Part shown: positions 16,285 to 24,233 of the stretch, one piece after another
Numbering within the stretch: the first letter of the stretch is position 1
How the letters are laid out: each line of letters begins with the position of its first letter
Source of the DNA: Buttiauxella ferragutiae
Lineage (GTDB): Bacteria; Pseudomonadota; Gammaproteobacteria; Enterobacterales; Enterobacteriaceae
Assembly: GCF_001654915.1 (NCBI RefSeq)
Contig: NZ_LXEQ01000003.1
Length of the DNA: 64,000 nt
Reading direction: 5' to 3' (one strand)
Notes under the pieces: generated by a model
Databases searched by the model: none
Seen by the model: the letters and a program-made list of their open reading frames with translations, nothing else
Told to the model about the DNA's origin: nothing
Program-made: the position numbers and the translations under genes

Positions 16285-16929
16285 CTACAAAGCAATCGGG
16301 AAGAACGCCCCCAGGAGCATCGCACCCAAAATTGCACCACCGGTGATCGGCTTGTTCCACAAGTAAAACAGCAGAGAACCCACCAGCGAACCGATACCGA
16401 TTGGAATAGATGCGGTCATCGCACTGAGGATAATCAACGGCCCCAGGAAGCGACCGGAGGCATTACCCGCGCCCATCATCACGTCTGCGCCGTAGGTGGA
16501 ATTGCTTTGGTTGATGGTGAATTTACGCGCCAGAATAATCACATAACCAATCGCCACGCCAATCGCCAGCCCCGTCACCAGTGATGCGGCAAAGTTGGCT
16601 ACCGGGAAGACAATCCCCGCGCCCAGCAACAGAGCTGGCACACCTAGCCCGACACCGGTTTGAATCGCGCCGCCGATATCCAGAATACCGACCAGCGAAC
16701 CTTCAATAATGCGCGCAAACAGGAAGCTGGCACCGAACGCCGCCACCGCGCCATACACGCCGGTATCAATCCCGGCGCGCAGCATGGAAACAAACGCCAC
16801 TTCGTTAAATGCGCCGATACCGTACAGGTAGTACATGTGTGTCCCGGCGAACACGCCGGAAGAAAGCAGGCCAACAAAAATCGGGAAAGACCAGTCGGCG
16901 TACCAAAAACCTTTATTTTCTTCCATCAC
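16285..16929 (-). CDS. DUF4310-like multi-pass membrane protein
   Basis: 214 residues with about six or seven hydrophobic segments rich in Gly and Ala, no signal peptide and no known catalytic motif. I match it from memory to the family EF_0833/DUF4310, whose members always travel with the neighbours seen here. It starts 7 bp after the DUF4311 gene and is likely its membrane partner. The Gly-rich motifs (VGLGVPALLLGAG, GAGNASGRFLGP) recall channel-forming helices of transporters, but no function is established. Confidence 0.7.
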   Translation of the reverse strand: MMEENKGFWYADWSFPIFVGLLSSGVFAGTHMYYLYGIGAFNEVAFVSMLRAGIDTGVYGAVAAFGASFLFARIIEGSLVGILDIGGAIQTGVGLGVPALLLGAGIVFPVANFAASLVTGLAIGVAIGYVIILARKFTINQSNSTYGADVMMGAGNASGRFLGPLIILSAMTASIPIGIGSLVGSLLFYLWNKPITGGAILGAMLLGAFFPIAL

Positions 16930-16936
16930 AGCTTCC

Positions 16937-17713
16937 TTATTTTCCGCTCAGCGAGTTGTGAATCAGATCGAGCCAGTTCGGCACGGTCAGATGGAAGGAT
17001 TCGATCATTTTCATATCGAAGCCACGGAAGAAACCGCTCAGCACAAACAGCGCAACAATCGCCACCATCATCACTTTGGTGACGTGGTTCCAGCCGCTCT
17101 CTTCAACACCTTTACCAATCAAGATGCCCAGCACCAGGCCTGGTACGGCGTTGCCCATAATCAGTTGCGCACAGCCGCCGAAAATCGTCGCCCAGAAGCC
17201 CGATTTCTTACCGGCATCAATCGCTGCCAGCCAGAAAATGACCGGCATCACGGTGTTAACCAGCAAGTTAGCCGCCGGAACCAGCACTTTTACCGCCGTC
17301 ACCTGCAATGCCGCAGGAACCGCAGAGGCTGTGGAGTTAAGGAAAGCGACCACAATCATGCCGATGATGCCGCAAGCGAAAGCCATCTTTTTCGGGTCGT
17401 GCAGGGTTTGGGCAACGTTACGGTTTTTCAGCATTAACGCGGCCGCACCCCAGTTAGGGATAATGCGGTGGTCAACATCCTGCGTGAAAGCACCCGCAGC
17501 AACGGAAGATGCCCAGGCGTTAAAGAAGAAGCCCAGACCAAAAGAGAAGTGTGAAGCCGGATCACCCTCACAAGAGTTTAGTTCACCGAGCGTACGAAAT
17601 GCGCCCATCCCTTGAGTGGTCGGCGCATGGAACATACGTGCCGCCCCGGCGCCAACACCTACGCCAACCAGGCCGCCGATGATCAGCGATTTTATTAATA
17701 TAATTAAGAACAT
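16937..17713 (-). CDS. DUF4311-like multi-pass membrane protein
   Basis: 258 residues, six or so transmembrane segments, beginning with a Gly-rich hydrophobic helix (IIGGLVGVGVGAGAARMF). A conserved-looking polar stretch, LGELNSCEGDPASHFSFGLG near residues 42-61, could line a substrate site. From memory it belongs to family EF_0832/DUF4311, found only in this gene neighbourhood. Together with the DUF4310 protein it would make a two-subunit membrane unit. The role as a transporter is inferred from topology and from the catabolic genes alongside. Confidence 0.7.
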   Translation of the reverse strand: MFLIILIKSLIIGGLVGVGVGAGAARMFHAPTTQGMGAFRTLGELNSCEGDPASHFSFGLGFFFNAWASSVAAGAFTQDVDHRIIPNWGAAALMLKNRNVAQTLHDPKKMAFACGIIGMIVVAFLNSTASAVPAALQVTAVKVLVPAANLLVNTVMPVIFWLAAIDAGKKSGFWATIFGGCAQLIMGNAVPGLVLGILIGKGVEESGWNHVTKVMMVAIVALFVLSGFFRGFDMKMIESFHLTVPNWLDLIHNSLSGK

Positions 17714-17736
17714 CAGTCTGTCCTTTCTGTGTGATT

Positions 17737-18039
17737 TTATTGGGGGATGAAGTCTACTTTGTCCATATTAATGGCTGTTACATTGACCGAAACATCCAAC
17801 TCCACGCTGAACAATTGTTTCTCGCGCTTGAGAAAGAAGAACAAAAAGGCCTCTTTCTTCACCTGGACTCGCGCCTGAACAACCTGCACATCTTGTGGCT
17901 CAATGCGCAGCAAAATATGGGGAGAAGATTTCATCACCGAGCCCTGAACATGATTCAGGGCGTCAGCAAAGGCTTTGGCTTTAGTGTCGCCGCGCCCTTT
18001 CACTCTCACCTTTTCGGAGAAGTGTTCTTTCATACTCAC
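17737..18039 (-). CDS. DUF4312-like small cytosolic protein
   Basis: 100 residues, no signal or membrane segment. It contains KVRVKGRGDTKAKAFADALN and then beta-rich sequence ending NMDKVDFIPQ. From memory this is family EF_0831/DUF4312. The probable start is GTG at 18039, giving a 4-bp GTGA overlap with the SFCGS gene; an ATG two codons later is also possible. The overlap points to coupled synthesis and a stoichiometric complex. Confidence 0.68.
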   Translation of the reverse strand: MSMKEHFSEKVRVKGRGDTKAKAFADALNHVQGSVMKSSPHILLRIEPQDVQVVQARVQVKKEAFLFFFLKREKQLFSVELDVSVNVTAINMDKVDFIPQ

Positions 18040-18398
18040 TTACCGTACTTCTTGGCCCAGGCCTGAACCAGGCGCTCGCCCAGCTCTTCTTTATCCATAA
18101 AGCCGAAGCCCAGCACGTTGTTACCTTCGTTGATGGCGGTGACGCCCTCTTCCACTGAGCGCATACCGTACTTGGCTTTGTAGCCGTGTTTGGTTTGTGC
18201 CGTGATGGCACCTGCACCGCCACTGCCGCAGAAGGAGATGCCGAATGTGGCGTTCTCCGCTTTCATCACGTCACCCAGTTTCATATCAGCGGCAACGCCT
18301 GCAATAACCACGGCGCGGCCACCCGCTTTTTCGATGCCTGCTGCCACTTTTTGGCCTTTACCCAGGCGGTCGCCAATTACTACGGTAATTTGTTCCAT
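18036..18398 (-). CDS. Glycine-rich SFCGS-family protein
   Basis: 120 residues, cytosolic. It starts MEQITVVIGDRLGKGQKV, like a Rossmann-type strand-loop-helix, and carries the name-giving motif ISFCGSGGAGAITAQTKHG with one central Cys at about residue 68. The layout recalls a PTS EIIB domain (N-terminal strand, reactive Cys, phosphate loop) and also the DUF2620 protein YhfU of E. coli; both are inferences. The ATG at 18398 has GGAG seven bases upstream. No biochemical function is known to me. Confidence 0.75.
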   Translation of the reverse strand: MEQITVVIGDRLGKGQKVAAGIEKAGGRAVVIAGVAADMKLGDVMKAENATFGISFCGSGGAGAITAQTKHGYKAKYGMRSVEEGVTAINEGNNVLGFGFMDKEELGERLVQAWAKKYGK

Positions 18399-18415
18399 TG
18401 TTATCTCCTGATTAT

Positions 18416-18733
18416 TCAAAGATTGTCTTTCGCGACTTCGAAATGCACTGACAGCAACCACGCCTCTTCAACCGGCAGATTGCCAAACTGTTCCACTACC
18501 TCTTTTGCCATCACCAGAGAATCTTCAGAGATTTCATCAAACAGACTCTCTTCGACTTCTGGTAGCGGCTCACCGGTCAGTGACCGATGTGCCATGGCAC
18601 GAACGTGGGACGTCAACATCTGAACTTGCACCGCGTTCGGTGTGATGTTTCTGTTCTTTAGCAGCGTATCGATAAACGCCAGCACCCGTTCCGTAAGCTG
18701 CGTTTGCTCGGTACTCCCGGCTTCATTAACCAT
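18416..18733 (-). CDS. Stand-alone PRD domain protein (EF_0829-like)
   Basis: About 105 residues forming one PTS regulation domain with no DNA- or RNA-binding part: LTERVLAFIDTLLKNRNITP, then LTSHVRAMAHRSLTGEPLP with two candidate phospho-histidines, and a C-terminal LLSVHFEVA with a third. E. coli YhfY is a comparable stand-alone PRD protein. I prefer the ATG at 18733 with GGAG five bases upstream, though a GTG at 18751 is possible. First gene of the leftward operon. Confidence 0.75.
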   Translation of the reverse strand: MVNEAGSTEQTQLTERVLAFIDTLLKNRNITPNAVQVQMLTSHVRAMAHRSLTGEPLPEVEESLFDEISEDSLVMAKEVVEQFGNLPVEEAWLLSVHFEVAKDNL

Positions 18734-19090
18734 TACCGCTCCGTTCTTCACACTGCGTACCTCTTCGCTGTTAGGCTTTTAAGGTATCGGCAGAGGTTAA
18801 AGGTTTGTAGCGAGTTGTTTTCCACTTCGAAACGGAAATCGCAGCCGCATTAGTGATACGCGCCACAAAAAGTGCCCGATTCGCGATAATTCGCTGGGTT
18901 ATTGTGATTTCAGTCACGGATTAGTGAGGGTGAATCTATTGGTGACAGTGATAGTTTTTGAGCAAATTTGTGATGTGTGGGATGTTTTCGGTTAATTATT
19001 GGAAAGGCTTATGGGTGGGTATTGTTTTGGGGAGTGATTGAGATTGAGTGTTGGGTTAGTGGCAGAATCGTACCTTGCTTACATTAAATT
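18734..19090. other. Promoter region of the DUF431x operon
   Basis: No gene is seen. A CRP-like site lies at 18903-18918. A short inverted repeat, TTTCC-ACTTCGAAAC-GGAAA near 18820-18840, might be an operator. The part above about 18920 is unusually rich in G and T on the plus strand and shows no recognisable coding remnant. Confidence 0.4.
18903..18918 (-). promoter_or_regulatory. CRP-cAMP binding site upstream of the DUF431x operon
   Basis: TGTGATTTCAGTCACG matches TGTGA-N6-TCACA in 9 of 10 defined bases. It is about 170 bp upstream of the first gene, fitting catabolite control of a carbon-source operon. Confidence 0.55.
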
Positions 19091-19232
19091 ATGTTAATAA
19101 TTAGACTCAGGTCAGCAGACGAATCGCCTCGTCTACCAGGTCATTGATGAAAAGATCGTTGTCTTTGTCGTTTCAGTTGGGAAAAGAGAACGTTCAGACA
19201 TTTATTCAGAAGCTGTAAAATGGGTTCTCTGA
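19091..19232 (+). pseudogene. relE: Decayed relE toxin fragment
   Basis: From 19125 the reading frame RLVYQVIDEK ... VSVGKRERSDIYSEAVK up to the TGA at 19230 matches the last 35 residues of E. coli RelE almost exactly, as I recall that sequence. Just before it, IIRLRSA matches the preceding RelE segment but in a frame one base off, so there is a frameshift near 19118-19124. The N-terminal half and any relB are missing, so it cannot make a working mRNA interferase. It is a scar of a lost toxin-antitoxin module. Confidence 0.82.
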
Positions 19233-20024
19233 ATCACGATTGGGACACCATCATCAGAACAATCACAAGCAGCGATGTTACAGCGAGAGGGTAAATAAGA
19301 ATCTATTCTTCAATATTAAATAATCGATTATGGTTTACCTGATCAAAAAAACAACGATATTAATCGTTTTTGTCTATTTCATGATCAAATTTTTTTTCAC
19401 CAAAGCATTATCCCACAATAAAACTATTGTTTTCCAAGTCTGATATATAAAGTAAAAACAAGAATAAACATTCAATACAGATAGTGAGAAGATTCTCATT
19501 CAACAATTCCAGAGAAATACTCCCCCCTCATGTAAATAAACATTTCCACAGAATACTTAAGTCAAATCAACAGACGCTAGATTTTACATCAGGATAACCG
19601 CTTGAGTATTAACAGCACCACTTAATGATTACCCTTCAATAACCCATCATTCAAAAACAAATAAAATACATTTAAAATCAATAATTTAAACAATAATAAC
19701 CATTAAAAAATAATGTCGTTACTTTATATGAAATGGCCAAAAAATTCAGACCGTAATAGCTAATGATTTCTCTTGGCTTCTCGGGAAACTTGAATAATTA
19801 CACTTAACTCAAATTAATAATAATGGTGCTCAATTCCCACCGCTCTACCTGTAATGATACATTAACGGGTAACGAGTTGTATAAAAACCAAGCAAACAGC
19901 GTCTTCACATGCTGGCTTTCGCTCGTTTTTATATAGCCAGAAATTGTATTTATTGCAACCAGAAACATGGGAATGAATCCCAATCTATTAGAGTATTAAT
20001 AATAGATTCCGAGATAATAAACGC
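19233..20024. other. Long AT-rich 5' region of autotransporter 1
   Basis: About 790 bp, strongly AT-rich, without any convincing coding sequence. It probably holds the promoter and leader of the adhesin gene and looks like typical H-NS-silenced DNA. The start codon at 20025 has only a weak purine-rich GAGATAATAAACGC upstream. Confidence 0.4.
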
Positions 20025-23000
20025 ATGAAATATATTTATAAAGCGGTATCCCGCGAAGGGCTGGGCTTATTTATCGCAGCCTCGCTGTGTACGACTACTG
20101 CTCACGCTTTAATGATCAATAAAGACGATACCTTTGCTGACCTTCCTGAAAATCCGGACGCCTTATATGTCGGTAGGAATGGAACAGGCTCGCTGATTAT
20201 CAAACAAGGTGAGACTGTTGTCGCCGGGCAAACTTCCGGTGGGATCTCCGGCTCAGTACTGGGCTACGATAATGGCGACAGCGGGACGGTGGATGTCGAT
20301 GGCGGCACCTGGTACGACAGTGTCACCTCCTCTAATGACCCATCGGGCAAAGGAACAACCACTGTTGGCGGCAGCGGAGATGGCACGCTAAATATTAAAA
20401 ACGGCGGCAATATGTACGCCATGTTTATTAATATCGGGCAAAACGGCAGTGGTAACGGTGTCGTTAATGTCGATGGTGCCGATTCCCATTTATTTGTCAC
20501 TGCGGATTCAAGCTCGGGGATCACCGTTGGGACCAACGGCACCGGGACACTAAACATCACCAACGGTGGGAAAGTGACCTCCAACTCATCATCCTCCGTT
20601 GGCCATGGTAAGAAGGCTAACGGTACCGTGAACGTCAGCGGAAAAGGTTCAAACCTCACGATTACCAGCGGCGGATTAAGTGTGGGTGGCAGCGGAACCG
20701 GCACCTTAAACGTTACCGATGGTGGCACCATCAACAGTAATGGTGGGGCCATTGCCGCAGCATCCGGATCGACGGGCATTGCAACCGTCAGTGGCGCAGG
20801 TTCAAGCTGGGATCTCGGCGCGGATCGCACACTTTCCATTGGTTTTAGCTCCAAAGATGGCACTGAAGCCGAAAGTACCGGAACGTTGGTTGTTGCAGAT
20901 CAAGGCCGCGTGGCGGCTGGAAATGGCATCAACGTGGCGGGTGATGGCAGCACTATTTACATCGGTGCTGAAGAAGGGTCTGCTGCGACTGCTCCAGGCA
21001 CACTGGAAACACCAAAAATTGATTTACTCAATGCAAGTAATACGCTGGTGTTTAACCACTCAGATACCTCAGGAAACTACCTGTTCTCGCCGAAAGTTTC
21101 AGGCAAGGGGACGGTCACCAACTTAAACGGCACAACCGTACTGACTGGCGAGAATACCTACACCGGTGGCACCACCATCAGCGGTGGCACTCTGCAACTG
21201 GGCGATGGCAGCACGGCGGGCACACTGGTTGGTGATGTCGTCAACAACAGCGAATTTGTCATCAATAACCCAGCGGAAACCACGCTGTCTGGTGTGATGT
21301 CAGGCACAGGTTCGATGACTCAACAGGGCGATGGCACCACCATTTTAACCACCCAAAATAGCTACACCGGCAAAACCATCGTCAATGCAGGCGCGCTGCG
21401 TACCGATGAAGTTGACAGTATTGCCACCAGCAATGAAGTGAATATCAATGGCGGCGTGTTTGATCTGAACGGTAACAACCAACTGGTGAATCGCCTTGGC
21501 GGAACCGGCGGTGAAGTTCAGTTGAATGGCGCGACACTGACCGTCAACAATGCGACAAGCGCAGATGATTCCCGCTACGCGGGCAATATTGTCGATGGCA
21601 CTTCCGAAGGCAGCCTGACCAAAACCGGTGACGGTTCCCTGACGCTGACCGGTAAAACAGGCTGGACAGGCGATACCCATATCGATGGCGGCGAGTTGGT
21701 GCTTGATGGCAGCAACGGCGGCGCACAGCTAGTCAGTAATATCATCGCCAAAGACAACACTGCGCTTTCTCTGCGTAACGGTGCAAATCTGACCGGCTGG
21801 ATTGACCCAACCGACGTCAACATCGATAAATCCAGTGGCTGGGATATGACAGCGGATTCGGTAGTTAACGACGTTAACCTCGCCGGGACTATCCGTTATA
21901 TCGCGCCAACGACCTCACCAATGACCAGCGGACACACCCTGACGGCCAATAACTGGCACGGCCAGGACGGTACTCTGGTGATGAACACCGTTTTGGGTGA
22001 CGACGCTTCCGTGACCGACAAACTGCTGGTCAACGGTAATACCAGCGGCAACACCTTTATGCAGATCAACAATGTTGGTGGTCACGGTGCGAAAACGGTC
22101 GAAGGCATTGAGGTTGTTGATGTCAAAGGCATGTCTGACGGTACCTTCACCAAATCAGGGCGTATTGTCGCCGGAGCGTATGACTACGACCTGGTGCAGA
22201 AAGGGGCCAACTGGTATCTGACCAGCAAGGGGGAAAAACAGCCAATAGTACCGATTGATCCAAATAAACCTATTGCGCCACCGATCGATCCCGTCGACCC
22301 GGAAGAACCTGTTGTGCCAATTGAGCCGCCAGCAGAACTGCCAATCACCCCACTTGAGCCGTCAAAACCTACGACGCCAGAATCAGGGCAGCAAGGTACA
22401 CCGACTGTTCGCCCGGAATCAGCCAGCTATACCGCTAACCTGGCGGCAGCTAACACCATGTTTGTGACCCGACTGCATGACCGTTTAGGGGAAACTCAAT
22501 ATACCGATGCGCTGACCGGCGAGCAGAAAGTCACCAGCCTATGGTTACGTCAGGTTGGCGGGCATAACAACTGGAAAGACAGCAGCGGTCAGCTCAACAC
22601 CCAGAGCAACCGTTACGTCGTGCAACTGGGCGGCGATCTGGCGCAGTGGAGCAACGACGGCCTGCAACGTCTGCACCTTGGGGCAATGGCGGGTTACGGC
22701 AACAACAGCAGTAATACTCACTCCAAAGTCACCGGCTATCATTCCAAAGGTTCTGTGAATGGTTACAGCGCCGGGCTTTACGCCACCTGGTATGAAAATG
22801 ACGAAACACATCAGGGTACTTATGTGGATAGCTGGGCGCAGTACGGCTGGTTCAACAACGATGTGAAAGGCCAGGATATTCAGGGCGAGTCCTACAAATC
22901 AAGCGGCATCACCGCTTCCATTGAGCTGGGTTACACCCACAAACTGGGCGAGTATACCGGCAGCCAGGGTTCGCTGAATGAGTGGTATATCCAGCCTCAG

Positions 23001-23387
23001 GCACAGGCTATCTGGATGGGTGTTAAGGCAGACGACCACCGTGAAAGTAACGGCACGCGCGTCAACGGTGAAGGTGACGACAATATCCAGACTCGTCTGG
23101 GTGTGCGCACTTACCTGAAAGGCCACAGCAAAGTGGATGACGGTAAAAACCGCACCTTCCAGCCGTTTGTGGAAGTTAACTGGATCCATAACACTCAGGA
23201 CTTCGGCACCCGCATGGATGGCGAGAGCGTTTATCAGAGTGGCGCACGCGATATCGGGGAAATTAAAACCGGTGTTGAGGGGCAGCTGAATAACAATCTG
23301 AATCTGTGGGGTAATGTCGGCGTTCAGGTTGGCGATAAAGGCTATAACGACGCCGCCGCAATGGTTGGGGTGAAGTACAGCTTCTAA
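20025..23387 (+). CDS. AIDA-type autotransporter adhesin 1
   Basis: A 1120-residue type Va autotransporter. Residues 1-28 are a Sec signal (LFIAASLCTTTAHA). The passenger, about 29-745, is made of beta-helix repeats with recurring GTLNITNGG and GSGTGTLNV motifs and, at about 365-480, autotransporter-associated strand repeats (TVLTGENTYTGGTTISGGTL). A Pro-rich linker (PIVPIDPNKPIAPP and following) spans about 745-790, and from about 800 to the C-terminal YSF lies the 12-strand outer-membrane barrel with its helical plug. Likely a surface adhesin or aggregation factor. It is a tandem paralogue of the next gene. Confidence 0.9.
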   Translation: MKYIYKAVSREGLGLFIAASLCTTTAHALMINKDDTFADLPENPDALYVGRNGTGSLIIKQGETVVAGQTSGGISGSVLGYDNGDSGTVDVDGGTWYDSVTSSNDPSGKGTTTVGGSGDGTLNIKNGGNMYAMFINIGQNGSGNGVVNVDGADSHLFVTADSSSGITVGTNGTGTLNITNGGKVTSNSSSSVGHGKKANGTVNVSGKGSNLTITSGGLSVGGSGTGTLNVTDGGTINSNGGAIAAASGSTGIATVSGAGSSWDLGADRTLSIGFSSKDGTEAESTGTLVVADQGRVAAGNGINVAGDGSTIYIGAEEGSAATAPGTLETPKIDLLNASNTLVFNHSDTSGNYLFSPKVSGKGTVTNLNGTTVLTGENTYTGGTTISGGTLQLGDGSTAGTLVGDVVNNSEFVINNPAETTLSGVMSGTGSMTQQGDGTTILTTQNSYTGKTIVNAGALRTDEVDSIATSNEVNINGGVFDLNGNNQLVNRLGGTGGEVQLNGATLTVNNATSADDSRYAGNIVDGTSEGSLTKTGDGSLTLTGKTGWTGDTHIDGGELVLDGSNGGAQLVSNIIAKDNTALSLRNGANLTGWIDPTDVNIDKSSGWDMTADSVVNDVNLAGTIRYIAPTTSPMTSGHTLTANNWHGQDGTLVMNTVLGDDASVTDKLLVNGNTSGNTFMQINNVGGHGAKTVEGIEVVDVKGMSDGTFTKSGRIVAGAYDYDLVQKGANWYLTSKGEKQPIVPIDPNKPIAPPIDPVDPEEPVVPIEPPAELPITPLEPSKPTTPESGQQGTPTVRPESASYTANLAAANTMFVTRLHDRLGETQYTDALTGEQKVTSLWLRQVGGHNNWKDSSGQLNTQSNRYVVQLGGDLAQWSNDGLQRLHLGAMAGYGNNSSNTHSKVTGYHSKGSVNGYSAGLYATWYENDETHQGTYVDSWAQYGWFNNDVKGQDIQGESYKSSGITASIELGYTHKLGEYTGSQGSLNEWYIQPQAQAIWMGVKADDHRESNGTRVNGEGDDNIQTRLGVRTYLKGHSKVDDGKNRTFQPFVEVNWIHNTQDFGTRMDGESVYQSGARDIGEIKTGVEGQLNNNLNLWGNVGVQVGDKGYNDAAAMVGVKYSF

Positions 23388-24233
23388 ATTGGGGCTTGTT
23401 TGGTCGGGTGTCGGCTATGCCTGCCCCGACCTACAAAACCATCATTCCTCAGGTGGATTAGCGTAAGCGACATCCACCTTATTAAAATACCCCCCATTTA
23501 TTCGACAAAATAAAAAATGACATTAATAGATTTTAACTATCTCACTAATAGGTTTTATTTCGCCAAATCAAAACCACTACAAACACATGGTTATTAATAG
23601 AGAAAACAACATAGGAAGATCATGAGCGTTCACGATGTATATAGAATGCTGCCCACCACAAAATGTTTATAGAAAATGCATTTCTCATCATATTTTTATT
23701 ATGCTGTTCATTACTCACGCACAGTTAAATCCTGCTACCTATTACGTCAACCATTTGGCCATAATGGGAGCGTAATATTTATCAAATTAATTATTATCAG
23801 ACACACCTTTTAAACTTAAGATTTATTAAATTGCATAGTTACCCCCTCACTTAACCTATCAAAATAAAAATACATTAATTTCAATATGTTAAACAAAAAA
23901 CCCCATCAAAAAACAAAACTAAATTCTGATGTAAACCTATTCACATAAGATCATTTAAAGCGATCAAAACTTAACCTATTTTCTTATGCCAATATAAAAA
24001 TATTAACCTTCACACTTATTATTAGTAAGGCGATTTATATTCCGCCACATTTTTAAAAATGATACATTACAGAATAACAACCGTATCTAAAGTAGATAAA
24101 TCACATCTAAGCAAATCAATAAAACCCATTTCATCACAACCATGCAGAGGGTTTATTGCAGCCAATAAATAACAGACAATAACAACCTTTATATCACGAT
24201 CGTAAGAACCATAATTCCTGAGACAACATACGT
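23388..24233. other. Intergenic region between the two autotransporters
   Basis: 846 bp without a gene. The first 95 bp hold REP-like units; the remaining 750 bp are AT-rich like the region before autotransporter 1 and presumably carry a separate promoter for autotransporter 2. The two upstream regions are not clear duplicates by eye, so the duplication appears to begin at the start codon. Confidence 0.45.
23403..23480. repeat. REP-like element, divergent copy
   Basis: Two imperfect palindromes, GTCGGGTGTCGG ... CCCCGACCTAC and AGGTGGATTAGCG ... CATCCACCT, resemble the BIME units at 16209 and 34723 but with changed loops. They follow autotransporter 1 and may stabilise its mRNA 3' end. Confidence 0.6.

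Noticed and set aside
16660..17437. Overlapping plus-strand frames of 140 and 200 codons opposite DUF4311/DUF4310
   Set aside because: His/Arg/Asn-rich shadows of two well-supported membrane-protein genes.
18867..18885. Sigma-54 promoter (GGGCAC and following) before the DUF431x operon
   Set aside because: The -12 GC element is absent at the right spacing and the regulator has no AAA+ sigma-54 activation domain.
20264..20863. 199-codon open frame antisense in autotransporter 1
   Set aside because: Long antisense frames are common opposite Gly/Thr/Asn-rich repeats; the product is Pro/Val-rich low complexity, and a shorter similar one occurs opposite autotransporter 2.
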